DNA of 64,000 bases from Aphrocallistes beatrix (GCA_963281255.1 OY725492.1:4519571-4583570), one strand, 5' to 3'. Shown: positions 41,235 to 54,245, counted from the stretch's first letter. Numbers and translations: made by a program. The notes: generated from the sequence alone by a model not told the origin.

Positions 41235-43206
41235 TATTCACTCGTCTAACAATTCAGAACAGGATTAGTTTGTCTAAACACTACAAAGCTGAATATTAAT
41301 TACTCAATGAGTGACTATTTAAATTGAGTTTTTATATTGCTGTAACTAAATCCTTAAACAATTTATATCCATATTATGTATACTACCAGGGAGATACGAG
41401 GTTTTGCATTTGGTATATTGGTATTGCAGATTCAGGATATTATTCGTTGTAACTATTGAGTTGGTTGAAGTTTCAGAATTGCACCTTAGGTATTCTTAGA
41501 AGTACAAAATAGCCAATATTTAAAACTATAAACACTGTACTCGATGGAATAAACAAATACGCTAATTGAGGAACAACAGAACCGAATATAAACCAGCTGT
41601 GTGTTGGAGAACATTAGTTGTGATCTGTATCAAACGGTTCACTTCTCAACAGGAAAAGTTCCTCGATCGAAGATAGAGTAGAAATTAGGTTAGAGAGGAA
41701 TATACAAGAATTGGAACTTGGCATCTATAACCACAGTCTAATGGAAACTGACACAAGTGAATAGCAGTCAGCTGTGATAAAGTTCCAATAGAATCAAACA
41801 CAAAGTCAAATCAATCATACACATCATCCTTATAAGGAGAATCGATCTGGTGGAAGTAAATAGAGAGATGAGTGAGTGAGAAGGAATGTAACTGTGTTAG
41901 TAACTACCTTAGCTGAGATGGAGAGGTGTGAAGTGGAGATGCTTTTAAGGATGTGAGGTGCACATAATCGAGGAAGAGTAGAGACCTCACAAAACAGTCC
42001 CAAGCATTCGGAGAGATGGAACCGTCGAAGTAGAAACAACGAATGTAAAGAATGAATAGTTCGAAATAGCGAAAGTAGTCAGCTATGGAATAAGATTGAT
42101 ACTCAAATAGCATTTCAGATAATAAAACGTATTTTCTGGTAAATTCCATCCAACCCATAAACCTAGTCAATGAATTTCCAGCTAAAGCCACATAATTGAA
42201 TTGATGGAGACATGACATATGTTCCATAGGTGTTGTATCCACGTCAAACCTCTGTACAATATCAACAGGATAGAGCTGGCATTGTCTGACAACAAACCAC
42301 AGAGGAAACTAAAGACCATTTTGAAATTGTCAATGGAATGAAAGATAGATCGAGTAACCAGACATTGGTCACTCTTTGGCAACCACTCAATAAACGCAGC
42401 TCCACCAATTCTGTAGATACAATCGAGGACAGCTGGATGGAGTTGGAAGGGAACTTTCTCTCTGACATTTCTTCAAATCCATCCGTGACAACTGACAACG
42501 GACGAGGAATGCGACGAGTTCGGTGTAGAAGTCGGTGAGTGTGAGTGCGGTCTCCGAATCAGATCTGAGAATAGAGAGACATTGAAGAGAGAGAGAGAGT
42601 GCTGTTCCAACTCTTCGTGGAAGTAGAATAGTTCTTCAAACTGTTTCAGTTTCACACTCTCAGAGAGTTGAAGAACGAAACAGAGATTTAGAGTTTGATA
42701 GGAGTATGCTAGAACCTGATAGAGACGGTCTATGCACAATCGGACGGAAGAAGAGATGGAAATATACACACAAAGCGGCAGGTTGATAGATCATAAAAAG
42801 AAGTCCCTCCTCGTCCGATTCCAAGATATATTTTAAATAAAGTTATCAAACTAATTATCACATATTTCATTTCTAGACACTATTAGAACTTAATATATTA
42901 AAGTGCTACGTTATTGAACAGGTTAACGTTAAAATATTTTGTATCAGCATCTACATCACCCTCAATAATAAAACTCATTTGAGAAAAAATACAGACAAAC
43001 AAAAGGTATACTCAGAAATAGAAAGTCATTGAATAATAAATCAAAATAGAGCCCAATTAACAACAAATGTTTGTTTTTGGATTCGTAATAGATTGCTCTA
43101 CAGATTTTAAAAGTTAAGAAATGAATAAAATAGAGCTGATAGAAGTAATCGAGGTATAAAATATTGAAATACACGTAGTATCTATATGTGTCTAAATATT
43201 ATTAAA
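41235..43206. other. Spacer between TRAF copies 5 and 6
   Basis: Upstream block of copy 5 (41235-41340), NLR-like remnant 3 (41700-42830), then AT-rich sequence similar to the 3' flank of copies 2, 9 and 10. No mariner fragment is found here. Confidence 0.5.
41700..42830 (-). pseudogene. NLR-like remnant 3
   Basis: From high to low: CIDRLYQVLAYSYQTLNLCF, VLQLSESVKLKQFEELFYFH (about 42750-42620), SIQLSSIVSTELVELRL (about 42430), WLPKSDQCLVTRSIFHSIDN, then WMEFTRKYVLLSEMLFE and FVRSLLFLDYVHLTSLKAS. The FSHLTIQEF segment is deleted here, where 42380 joins to 42381 compared with 33340-33600. It includes the most N-terminal piece seen in any remnant. Many frame breaks. Confidence 0.42.
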
Positions 43207-44737
43207 TTAGAAAAGTTCCACTGAAATTTTGAGAGTAACTTTATCATCCTTCGAATATTTCTCCCGTAATAGATCAGCATGTGAAATGAAATTATATCGA
43301 CCTAAACCTCTATTCATCTCAGTACTTGGTTTAATCAAGGACTCAGTAAAATTCTCTAAATCTTCCTCTGTGATTTCATCATTGCGTACATAGTTATCGT
43401 TAGCATCAAGTTGGTTGATTATTAATTGAGGAGATTTGTACCTGATAGGCCATTTGAGTGCATCATCCCATTCTCCTTTCATAATGTGAAGATATAAACC
43501 AACATGATTTCCCTCTTCATTCCATTGAACACATCCCTGAAACTTGTACAATCCCACATAGAATGGATCACTGTATGTGCCTCTTTTTTGGGAAATTTTA
43601 CTCCTCACTCCACTTATTGTCCATTTCAGACTACCTGTAGATACCAAATTTCTCATCATTTCATTTTCCTTTTCCAGGTTTACCACTTTATTCATTGTGA
43701 ATTTCAGATGTTTGTGTATATCTTCTTTCTCCTCCCGTAACGATGATCGAAACTCTTCATTCTTATTTTCTAAATGAACGATTTTCGTTCTCAACTTTTC
43801 ATTTTTCTCTTCCAGTTTCACAACCTTATTCTGGTATTCGTTATTACATTTCTGTAACGTTATTACCTCACTTTGCATATTATCAATTGTGAATTTCATA
43901 TGTTTGTGAATATCCTCTTTCTCATGTTGTTCCAAGTTTCTTCTCTTAACTTTAACTTCACACCCGTATTGAGAATAAGGACACTCTGTTTCTTGTAGAG
44001 GACACTCCTGACTGAGATGAATAGATTTGTTCTTCCTTTTCACTCGAAATTCTTCACTGCATTTATTCGGACATGGAATAGAGAACTCTTTACATACTTC
44101 TAGATGTCCATTCATGTCACATGCTTTCACACTAACACTACAGTATTCACACTTGACAGATCTCATGGGACAACATGTCTTGTGTATCTCTACTTCCCTT
44201 CTCTCCACTCTACTCACTTCTCCTTTCTCATCTCTACATCCCAGAGGACACGCCACAGGAAATAACTCACACTCTTCTAGATGATGGAGTATCCCACTCA
44301 GCTCATTTGTCCAATCACAGCCTTTCTTCTTCAATGGACAATAAACCTAAATATTTATGTTGATCAAGTTCTATATTTACAGCTACCTGACCTGGAAGGG
44401 TCAAAGGAACTAAAATTAAATATTAACTTAGATTTAAACTCACTTGTTTATCATTGACTGTTTCGCGATTCAATTGAACTCGTTGCTTGTTTACATCTGT
44501 TGGTATACAATCGGAACATCTGAGTTCTTGTTTCTCATCTTTTTCAAACAAACACGGATCTCTCAACATTCCTCTGCAGTAGTTACAGAGTAGAAACTTC
44601 CCTTCTATTTTACCTGAGATTTCTTCCACTAACAACTCTGTTCTCCATCCTCCGTAACTACCATCATCTCGTATCACAAACACTAACTTGTTTATTTCTG
44701 AGTTAGGTTCTGGTACAGAGGTTTTCTCTGCCATCAT
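43207..44737 (-). CDS. TRAF-like gene, copy 6, about 477 aa, long coiled coil
   Basis: Exon 1 is 44737-44444; a T>C-type change on the + strand creates an extra ATG directly before the usual one, so translation may start MMAEK or MAEK. Exon 2 is 44346-43207. The coiled coil is the longest of the soluble copies (MQSEVITLQKCNNEYQNKVV, KLEEKNEKLRTKIVHLENKN, EEFRSSLREEKEDIHKHLKF) and repeats the KEDIHKHxKFT motif twice, so an internal duplication is likely. There is no hydrophobic segment. MATH ends LKISVELF. Confidence 0.9.
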
Positions 44738-44959
44738 TCACTCGTCTAACAATTCAGAACAGGATTAGTTTGTATAAACACTACAAAACTGAGTATTAAT
44801 TACTCAATGAGTAACTATTTTAATTGAGTTTATTATATTCTTGTAACAAAATCCTTGAACAACTTATATCCATGTTATCTATACCAGGGAGTTACGAGGT
44901 TTTGCATCTGGTATATTACAAGTAGTTATTGCAGATCCAGGATATTATTAGTTGTAACT

Positions 44960-45262
44960 ATAGTGCACCCTCGCTAATCCGAACAGTTCTGTACCAATAA
45001 ACCAAAAAAAGTTCGGATTAGTGAATTTGTTCCGATTAATGAATTAACATTAATTCAATGGAGTATTATTACAACATAATAAATTTGCATTGTTAGAATA
45101 TTAAGGGTGCTATTTAGCTACGATTGCTTTTTAACTAGGATTCTCAAACTTATTGAAAGATATACTATTACAAACGTTGATTCAAAGCATTAAGTAGATA
45201 AGATTATATTTCGACTGTTCGGATTGTAGGAATGAAGTGCTCGGATTAGCGAGGGTGGACTG
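44960..45262. mobile_element. TA-flanked MITE, family C
   Basis: Left AGTGCACCCTCGCTAATCCG and right CGGATTAGCGAGGGTGGACTG with TA at the right edge (45263-45264). Non-coding AT-rich centre. Pogo/Tigger-type ends. Confidence 0.75.
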
Positions 45263-45489
45263 TAATGAGTTAGTTGAGTACAAAATAGCTAATATTTAAA
45301 ACTATAAATACTCGATGGGGAATAAACAAATACAATAATTAAGGAACAACAAAACATAATATAAACCAGCTGTGTGTTGGAGAACATTAGTTGTGATCTG
45401 TTTCAAAGAGTTCAGTTCTCAACAAGAAAAGTTTCCCGATCGGAGATAGAGTAGAAATGAGGTTAGAGAGGAATATACAAGAATTGGAA

Positions 45490-46440
45490 CTTAGCATCTA
45501 TAACAGCAGTCTAATGGAAAATGAATAGCAGCCAGCTGTAATAGAGTTCCAATAGAATCAAACAAAGTCAAATTGATCATACACATCATCCATATAAGGA
45601 GAATCGATCTGGTGGAAGGAAATGGAGAGGTGAGTGAGTGAGTGGGAAGGAATGTAACTGTGTTAGTAACAACCTTAGCTGAGATGGAGAGGTGTGAAGT
45701 GGAGATGCTTTTAAGGATGTGAGATGCACATAATCGAGGAAGGGTAGAGACCTCACAAAACAGTCCCAAGCAATCGGAGAGATGAAACTGTCGAAGTAAA
45801 AACAACGAATGTGAAGAAAGAATAGTTCGAAATAGAGAAAGTAGTCAGCTATGGAATAATATTGATACTCGAATAGCACTTCAGATAATAAAACGTATTT
45901 TCTGGTAAATTCCATCCAACCCATAAACCTAGCCAATGTATTCCCAGTTAAAGCCTCACAGTTGAATTGGTGGAGACATGGCATATGTTCCATAGGCGTT
46001 GTATCCACGTCAAACCTCTGTACAATATCAACAGGATAGAGCTGGCATTGTCTGACAACAAACCACAGAAGGAAACGAAAGACCATTTTGAAATTGTCAA
46101 TGGAATGGAAGATAGATCGAGTAATTAGACATTGATCACTCCATGGCAACACACTTAGCCAAATGGCACTCACGAATTCTTGGATCGTGAGGTGTGAAAA
46201 CTTCAAAACACTCGTCAACTTCCCCAATCTGTCCTTTCTAACATGTTCCTCAGCAAGACCCAAGCATTCACATGGCATTTCCACATTTCCAATCTTAACA
46301 CTATTTCATGAGACAATGTCAGATCATGATCAGACACTAATAAACGCAGCTACACCAATTCTGTAGATACAACCGAGGACAGCTGGATTTTGGGCATAGA
46401 ATCTGCACTAATGTTTGAGACTTTGAATAATTCATAATTC
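45490..46440 (-). pseudogene. NLR-like remnant 4 (longest open frame)
   Basis: A 232-codon open frame (46284-45586) reads CLGLAEEHVRKDRLGKLTSV, LKFSHLTIQEFVSAIWLSVL, then WMEFTRKYVLLSEVLFE, FELFFLHIRCFYFDSFISP, WDCFVRSLPFLDYVHLTSLK. It matches the post-NACHT helical region plus the start of an LRR. It lacks a start with any N-terminal domain and runs into simple His/Ser-rich sequence, so it is a fragment. It could be a short expressed product, but the diverged sisters argue for decay. Confidence 0.5.
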
Positions 46441-46484
46441 TTCATCATCTTTCAATGAATTAGTCAACCTAGGTGAGAAGATAA

Positions 46485-46845
46485 AACTGAGAGGCGAGGC
46501 AAACTTAGCAGAGGAGTATTGCTACAGCAGACAATGCAAGGCCCCATGTAAGCAAGAAAACTATCAACGTAATGAAGGAGTTAGGCTTCGAATGTTTGTC
46601 CCACCCCCTTATAGTCCTGACCTGGCACCTAGCGATTATTGGCTGTTCGGGGAAATGAAAAGGCCACTACGTGGAAAAGGTTTGACGATTTCAAAAGTTT
46701 CAAGTACCAGTTAGACCAATGGGAAAAGGGCCTCCCGGGAATTCTTCGCCACTGGGATAGACAGGCCCCCAGACCGATGGCAAAAGTGCATAAAGTTGAA
46801 GGGTGAATACATTGAAAATTTCGATTACTTTTATTGATTAGTACT
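46485..46845 (+). mobile_element. mariner transposase fragment, copy 3
   Basis: Same GVLLQ...DNARPHVSKKT and YSPDLAPSDYWLFGEMKR sequences. One base is missing before GACAATGC, so the frame is shifted in the first motif. It ends with the same KGEYIENFD tail. Confidence 0.8.
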
Positions 46846-47030
46846 TGTATATATGTATGGACTGAGGAGATATGCCATAAGGGCATCTCCCTATAAGAGC
46901 TGCACTAAGAAGTAATGAAAAAGAAAAAACAATGAGACTTATTTATTCAAATCAGATATCAAAAACAGAGTCTATAGAGACTAATCACTAAACACAACTG
47001 TTATTATCTAAGAAAACATTAGTTTGTATC

Positions 47031-48590
47031 TTAGACTAGTTCCACCGAGATTTTTAGCATTATTGAGTCATCTTTATAGTATTTCTCATGAAATAGATCA
47101 GCTTGGGAAAGAAGGTTAATACGATAACCTCCATTCCTCTCACTGTTTGGTTTACTAAAGTGTTCAGGAAAATTCTTCAAATCTTCCTCTGGGATTACAT
47201 CATTGAACTCGTAATTATGTCTAGCATCAAGTTGGTTGATAAGTACCATTGAAAATTTGTACTTGATAGGCCATTTAAGTGTGTCATCCATTTTTCCTTT
47301 CAAAATGTATAGATATAGAACACCATAATTGTATTCTTCCCTCCATAAGATTTGTGCTTGAAACTTGTATAATCCTACATAGAATGGATCACTGAATGTG
47401 TCCTCATTCCACCGAATTTTGTAATGCAATCCACTAATTGTCCATTCAAGATTTCCTTTAGGTTTCAAGCTTGAGGTCATCATAATAATCACAATCAACA
47501 CAATCATCATAATCGTCATAGGGATGAATAAAGATCTAAATCGCTTTAAATGATCGCTCTCTTTAGCTCTAAGACTCAAATGTTTGTCCATATCTTCTTT
47601 CCTTTCCGGTAGCAATGATCGAAATTCCTCATTATTTTTTGTTAAATTAAGGATCTTCGTAATTAACTCTTCGTTTTTCTCTTCCAATTTCAATACCCTA
47701 CTCTGAATCCTAAATTCATTACTTCTCAATTCTTCATTCTCTTTTTGCAACGTTATTACTTCACTTTGCATTAGATGAACTGTTAGTTTCATATGTTTGT
47801 GAATATCTTCTTTCGCATGCTGATCTAAGTTTCTTCTCTGAACTTTAACTTCACACCCGTATTGAGAATAAGGACACTCTGTTTCTTGTAGAGGACACTC
47901 CTGACTGAGATGATTAGATTTGTCCTTCCTTTTCATTCGAAATTCTTCACTGCATTTATTCGGACATGGAATAGGGAAATTTTCACATACTTCAAGATGT
48001 CCATTCATGTCACATGGTTTCACACTATTACTACAGTATTCACACTTGACAGTTCTCATGGGACAACATGTCCTGTGTGTCTCTACTCTCCTTCTCTCCA
48101 CTCTACTCACTTCTCCTTTCTCATCTCTACATCCCAGAGGACACGCCACAGGAAATAACTCACACTCTTCTAGATGATGGAGTAGCTCACTCAGCTCATT
48201 CGTCCAATCACAGCCTTTCTTCTCCAATGGACAATAAACCTAAATATTTAAGTGACAGTGTCAATTGAAATACAATGTAATTTATATAAATTCTAAACTC
48301 ACTTGTTTCTCGCTGACTGTTTCACGATTCAATTGAACTTTGTGTTTGTATACATGTTTTGGTATACAAACAGAACATCTGAGTTCTTGTTTACCATCTT
48401 TTTCAGTCAAACACGCATCTCTCAACATTCCTCTGCAGTAGTTACAAAGTAGAAACTTCCTTTCTTTTTCTGTTATTTCTTCCACTAACAACTCTGTTCT
48501 CCATCCTCCGTAACTACCATCATCTCGTATCACATACACTAACTTGTTTATTTCTGAGTTAGGTTCTGGTACAGAGGTTTTCTCTGCCAT
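47031..48590 (-). CDS. TRAF-like gene, copy 7, with membrane segment, about 498 aa
   Basis: Exon 1 is 48590-48303 (96 codons, donor CAA/GTGAGT), intron 63 nt, exon 2 is 48239-47031. After the zinc fingers come heptad-rich coils (MQSEVITLQKENEELRSNEF, RVLKLEEKNEELITKILNLT) and a hydrophobic segment LFIPMTIMMIVLIVIIMMT at about 332-350, flanked by KRFRS and KPK. Then comes the MATH domain (GLHYKIRWNEDTFSDPFYVG, LYLYILKGKMDD, LKISVELV). This is the only copy with a membrane segment, an intact frame and a short undisturbed intron, so it best represents that form. Confidence 0.9.
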
Positions 48591-48871
48591 TATTCACTCG
48601 TCTAACAATTCAGAACAGGATTAGTTTGTCTAAACACTACAAAACTGAGTATTAATTACTCAATGAGTGACTATTTAATTTGAGTATATTATATTCTTGT
48701 AACATAAACCCCTAAACAATTTACAGTCATATTATCTATACCAAGGAGTTGTGAGTTTTTGCATCAGGCATATTAGTTGTTGTCAGATCCAGGGTTTTAT
48801 TAAATGTAACACTATTGAGTTAGTCGAAGCTAGGCTGGATTCGACTAACCATCGTCTATCTTAGCAAGAAG

Positions 48872-49593
48872 TGCAGTGGAATCCCTGAATTACGGCCAGC
48901 CTCGGGACCGAGGAAAATACCGAATTTGGGAGTGTCCAGAATTGTGAAACTTTTGAAAGAAACTCTATTTCATTAATTAGTACTAGCGCTGTGTCCGTAG
49001 AGTCTCCTTGCATTTGCCAGGGATGTGAAAGAAACGGTTGATTGCCTGGAATTTTCTACTAAAAAATGTCATTTATCTACGGTTAATCATGAATTCAGAA
49101 CTGGAAAAGAAAAATTAGGCCATGATAAATGGAATTTGCTTAATATTAAGCTAACTACAGTCAGGGTCGCTTAATATGAACATTGGTTTATAATGGACTA
49201 ACCTCCTGGTCCCAATTTCATTTTAGATAGGAATTGTATTGGATCAAGTTCGCTTAATATGAAGTATCTCTATTATGAACAAATATTTTGGTCCCCTGGT
49301 GGTTCACAATAAGCGACCCTGATTGTATTCCAGAATGTAATGCCATCCGAGGTACAATACCTATATGCATAGTAATGTATTTGTACACACACTTCGTTGT
49401 ATTAAATTATCAAGAAATTGTTTATGATTAATAAGATGTGAGTTTGCATCCAACTGTTTTAAAAATCGACCGCAATTTCGGGCTAAAAATAGGACTTCAT
49501 TCGAAAACAATGGTTGTAATTCTGAAATAAATTAACATTAATGTCCATAGGTAGCGGAATGGCCGCTATTCGGGGTTCACTGTATATGCATTA
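48872..49593. mobile_element. Family D MITE, host of a nested family B insertion
   Basis: Left end CAGTGGAATCCCTGAATTACGG and right end ATTCGGGGTTCACTG followed by TA. A truncated sister starts at about 51433. The first 100 bp (CCTCGGGACCGAGG...) are shared by both. Confidence 0.6.
49158..49325. mobile_element. TA-flanked MITE, family B, nested copy
   Basis: CAGTCAGGGTCGCTTAATATG to AATAAGCGACCCTGATTG, TA on both sides. It lies inside the family D element and so is younger than it. Confidence 0.85.
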
Positions 49594-49870
49594 ACTCGTA
49601 GTATCGGAATTAATAATATATGAGATGCAGGAACGTGTAGAATTGTTGTCAGCTGTTTGACTTGTCAGAAAATATATCAAATCGAAAATGTTAAAACAGA
49701 AAATAATTGAAGATCAGAAGGAAGAACCTAACAACCTAAATAGTTCAGTAGATTCATGCAAGGCTAGTTCAATCTAAAACAAATTAGTATCGAAACTACA
49801 AAATAAGAAAGTATCAGATTAGAGAATAAAGTACAGATTATTCTGTTTTCGTTTGTTTATATCGTTATTA

Positions 49871-51149
49871 TTATGGATCTGGAATTAGTTCCACGGTTAT
49901 TTTGAGAGTAATTGCATCGCCTTTGGAGTATTCCTCTAGGAATAGATCAGCATGTGACATAAATTCTGGATAACCGAAACCTCTATTCTTCCCAGCACTT
50001 GGTTTAACAAAGCACTCAGGAAGCCTAAGTAAATATTCTTCTGTCATTTCATCATTGATTTCAGAATTATGTTTAGAATCAAGTTGGTTAATAAGCACCA
50101 TCGAGTATTTGTACTGAATAGGCCATTTGAGAGTGTTATCCTATTCTCCTTTCATAATGTGAAGAAATAAACCCATAAAACTTTCTCTAGCATTCCATTC
50201 AACACAACCTTGAAACTTGAAAAATCCTACATAGAACGGATCACTGATGTGTTCTTATTTTGTGCTAATTGTCCATTCAAGATTTCCTTTAGGAATTAAC
50301 AAAGATTGCACCCTCCTTAAATGGTTAATTTCTTTAATTGTCAGTCTCAGATGTTTGTGCATATCTTATTTCTCATGTTGATCTAAGTTTCTTCTCTGAA
50401 CTTTAACTTCACACCCGTATTGAGAATAAGGACACTCTGTTTCTTGTAGAGGACACTCCTGACTGAGATGAATAGATTTGTTCTTCCTTTTCACTCGAAA
50501 TTCTTCACTGCATTTATTCGGACATGGAATAGGGAACTCTTCACATACTTCTAGATGTCCATTCATGTCACAGGCTTTCACACTATCACTACAGTATTCA
50601 CACTTGACAGTTCTCATGGGACAACATGTCCTGTGTGTCTCTACTCCCCTTCTCTCCACTCTACTCACTTCTCCTTTCTCATCTCTACATCCCAGAGGAC
50701 ACGCCACAGGAAATAACTCACACTCTTCTAGATGATGGAGTAGCTCACTCAGCTCATTTGTCCAATCACACCCCTTAGATTTCAATGGACAATAAACCTA
50801 AATATTTATGTAGCAGTGTCAAATAAAATACAAGCAATTTATATAAATTTAAACTCACTTGTTTCTCGTTGACTGTTTCACGATTCAATTGAGCTATTTG
50901 TTTGTTTGTATCTTTTGAAATGCAAAGAGAACAAGCAACTCCAGGTCTACCATCTTTCTCAGTCAAGCAAGCATCTCTCAACATTCCTCTGCAGTAGTTA
51001 CAGAGTAGAAACTTCCCTTCTATTTTACCTGAGATTTCTTCCACTAACAACTATGTTCTCCATCCTCCGTAACTACCATCATCTCGTATCACATACACTA
51101 ACTTGTTTATTTCTGAGTTAGGTTCTGGTACAGAGGTTTTCTCTGCCAT
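49871..51149 (-). pseudogene. TRAF-like gene, copy 8, multiply broken
   Basis: Exon 1 (51149-50859) has GAG changed to TAG at codon 33 (about 51051-51053), just after GGWRT. Exon 2 (50797-49871) has a stop in QHEK-stop (about 50366), where sisters read QHEKED. It has further frame breaks before an intact-looking MATH tail (50101-49871, ending LKITVELI). The coil region retains HLRRVQSLLIPKGNLEW, the same deletion form as copy 5. Donor and acceptor are still canonical. Clearly a dead copy. Confidence 0.9.
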
Positions 51150-52526
51150 TATTCACTCGTCTAACAATTCAGAACAGAATTAGTTTGTCTAAACACTACA
51201 AAACTGAGATTAATTACTCAATGAGTGACTATTTAAATTGAGTTTATTATATTCTTGTATGTAAACCCTTAAACAATTTACAGTCATATTATGTGTACCA
51301 AGGAGTTGCGAGTTTTGCATCAGGCATATTAAATGTTGTCTGATGCAGAGTCTTATTGAATGTAACACTATTGAGTTGATTGAAGCTAGGCTGGATTCGG
51401 TTAAGCAAACCATCGTCAATCTTAACAAGAAGTGCAGTGGAATCACTGAATTACGGCCAGCCTCGGGACCGAGGAAATGACCGTAACTTGGGAGTTGTCA
51501 GAATTGTGAAACTTTTCAAAGAAACTCTATTCTTACTATTAAAACTCAATTAATATATACTGTATAATATATATGTCTGTAACAAATTGATTGAAGACAG
51601 TACCATGCATAGAAAGTTGATTTTTGGTATGTGGGAGTCATTTGGCTATGGTTCTACTAAGTTCTGAGCCCAGACGATAATCTCAACTCATCATGGAATT
51701 ATGACGTCATTGTCACCTTTTTATAATTATAAATTTCAGTTTTTCGACCATAACTCAGCAGTGATAGAAGGCTGAAATTTTAATAGAATGTGTATATTAA
51801 TATCCCTCACTTATGATGCAACTAGCTTCAAAAAATGATGACTCAACACTCTGTTATGACGTCATGATTACGCATCAAAATATTAAAAATGGACAAATTT
51901 GGTCATTTTTCATGCGATATCGATTATAACAGTAGGACAGACGTATTTAGAGATGTTATCTCCCTTATAATTAACCAATAGTGACCACAGGCACCAGCAG
52001 GGCGCCTTCCCAAAGTGTCCGCCAACCGCGCAGCCCAAGCAAACGAAGTGCGCTTGTTTTATAATCTACATAGTATACACAGGGAACAGAGATAATTATA
52101 TTTGATGAGATTATTAAGGACTCATCTTATATTATAAGAAATGGTAAGAAGTTGCCAATAATATCACAATGGCACATAATTTATCTCAACAGGCTATTAA
52201 TAGATAGATTTGCTCACCTAGTAGGAATATACTAGTTCGGTGTGCGGAGAAGTGTAATTAGTGCTGGAAAATACGGCTTTAATATTTGTGAAAATTAAGA
52301 AAATAATTATCACATACTTATTCTCTAAACACTATTAGAAAATTGATGTAAACAAGTGCTACGCTTGCTTAGGCTTAGAAAATGTAATGAAACCCGAATC
52401 TGATCCCAAATCTGAGTTAAAATATGTATCTAAAGTTAACAATGAACAATATAAAACAAACAAAAAGAAGCAATAGAGTTATAAAATAATGAAATAAATC
52501 CAATTTGTGTCCAAATACTATGTAGT
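51150..52526. other. Spacer between TRAF copies 8 and 9
   Basis: Upstream block of copy 8, a truncated family D MITE (51433-51533), a Helitron-like element (51534-52058) and AT-rich 3' flank of copy 9 that is shared with copy 10 (from about 52280). Confidence 0.5.
51534..52058 (+). mobile_element. Helitron-like non-autonomous element
   Basis: Starts in CTATTAAAACTCAATTAA, has AAATTGATTGAAGACAG, and ends CAAACGAAGTGCGCTTG after GTGTCCGCCAACCGCGCAG. It cuts off the family D MITE at its left edge. The same 3' end is found at 31866, 58354 and 61588. Confidence 0.5.
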
Positions 52527-53747
52527 TTAGAAAAGTTCCACCTTAATTATGAGAGCAATGTTATCATCTTTCGAATACTTCTCCTGCAATAGATCAGCAT
52601 GTGAAATGAAATTAACTGAGCCGAAGCTATTACTTCTCTCTGTGCTTGGCTTAATAAAGCACCCAGGAAACTTCTGCGAATATTCCTCTGTAATTACCAT
52701 ATTGCGAAAATAACTATGGCTAGCATCAAGTTGGTTGAATATTCCTTGAATAAATGTGTACCTGATAGGCCATTTGAGAGCTTCATCCCATTCTCCCTTC
52801 ATAATGTGAAGATATAAACCAACATAATTATTGTCCTTATTCCAGTGAACAAGTCCCTGAAACTTATACAATCCTACATAGAATGGATCAGTATATGTTT
52901 CTTCTTTTTGTAAAATTTTACTCTTCACTCCATTAATTATCTGTACCAGAGTACCTCTAGATACCAAATTTCTCATCACATCATTCTCCTTTTCCAGTTT
53001 TACCACTTTATTCATTGTGAATTTCAGATGTTTGTGCACATCTTCTTTCTCATGTTGTTCTAAGTTTCTTCTCTGAACTTTAACTTCACACCCGTATTGA
53101 GAATAAGGACACTCTGTTTCTTGTAGAGGACACTCCTGACTGAGATGAATAGATTTGTCCTTCCTTTTCACTCGAATTTCTTCACTGCATTTATTCGGAC
53201 ATGGAATAGGGAACTCTTCACAGACTTCAAGATGTCTATTCATGTTACACGCTTTCACACTAACACTACAGTATTCACACTTCAGAGGACACGCCACAAG
53301 AAATAACTTACACTCTTCTAGATGATGGAGTAGCTCACTCAGCTCATTTGTCCAATCACAGCCCTCCTTCTTCAAAGGACAATAAACCTAAATATTTATG
53401 CAGAAGAGTTAGATAAAATTAAGCTACAATTCTGATCAATTAAGATGTAAACTTACTTGTTTCTCGTTGACTGTTTCACGATTCAATTGAGCTATTTGTT
53501 TGTTTACATCCTTCGGAATGCAGAGAGAACAAGCTACTTTGTGTTTACCATCTTTCTCATAAAAACACGCATCTCTCAACATTCCTCCACAGTAGTTACA
53601 GAGTAGAAACTTCTCTCCTGTTTTACTCGAGATCTTTTCCACTAACAACTCTGTTCTCCATCCTCCGTAACTACCATCATCTCGTATCACATACACTAAC
53701 TTATTTATTTCTGAGTTAGGTTCTGGTACAGAGATTTTCTCAGCCAT
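52527..53747 (-). CDS. TRAF-like gene, copy 9, one zinc finger deleted, about 383 aa
   Basis: Exon 1 is 53747-53457 and exon 2 is 53387-52527 (intron 69 nt). The second finger is missing exactly: the sequence runs CKLFLVACPL-KCEYCSVS, where sisters have 29 more residues (GCRDEKGEVS...CCPMRTV) between CPL and KCEYC. The frame is kept. Short coil (NKVVKLEKENDVMRNLV), no membrane segment, intact MATH domain (INGVKSKI, DPFYVGLYKFQGLV, LYLHIMKGEWDE, ending VELF). Confidence 0.9.
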
Positions 53748-54245
53748 TATTCACTCGTCTAACAATTCAGAACAGGATTAGTTTGTCTAAACACTACAAA
53801 GCTGACTAATAATTACTCAATGAATGACTATTATAATGTAATATCATATATCCATTAGACTCTTGTAACTTATCCTTTCAAAATTCTAGTCATAAGATGT
53901 ATACCAGGGATTTGAGTTTTGTTTGTGTGCAAGTAAAGAAGTAAAGGAGTCCCTCTAAGCTAAGTGTTTATTAAATTTTGACTTGTATTTTGTAGTATAA
54001 ATTCCTGGTAACGAGAAATCGACTACAAGAAAAGAAGCGACTGAGTAGTCCTTAAATTCTCAACTAAATTCTAAGGATTTAGATATCTTAATTAAACACT
54101 CAAATCCATAATTGTTTCTATAAATAGTTCGTCTGCACGATATCAAAATACGCATTATATATCAAAAAGTAAGAAAAATATGGTTTCATCAATTGGGCTA
54201 GGAATTGTAGATTTCGTTTGAGCGTGCGTACAGGTGGACATATGT

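Larger units (their letters stand above)
44738..47030. other. Spacer between TRAF copies 6 and 7
   Basis: Upstream block of copy 6, complete family C MITE (44960-45262), NLR-like remnant 4 (45490-46440), mariner fragment (46485-46845) and a Helentron-like 3' end (46850-46910). Confidence 0.55.
48591..49870. other. Spacer between TRAF copies 7 and 8: nested MITEs
   Basis: Upstream block of copy 7, then a family D MITE (48872-49593) into which a family B MITE (49158-49325) was inserted. No NLR-like remnant. Confidence 0.5.
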
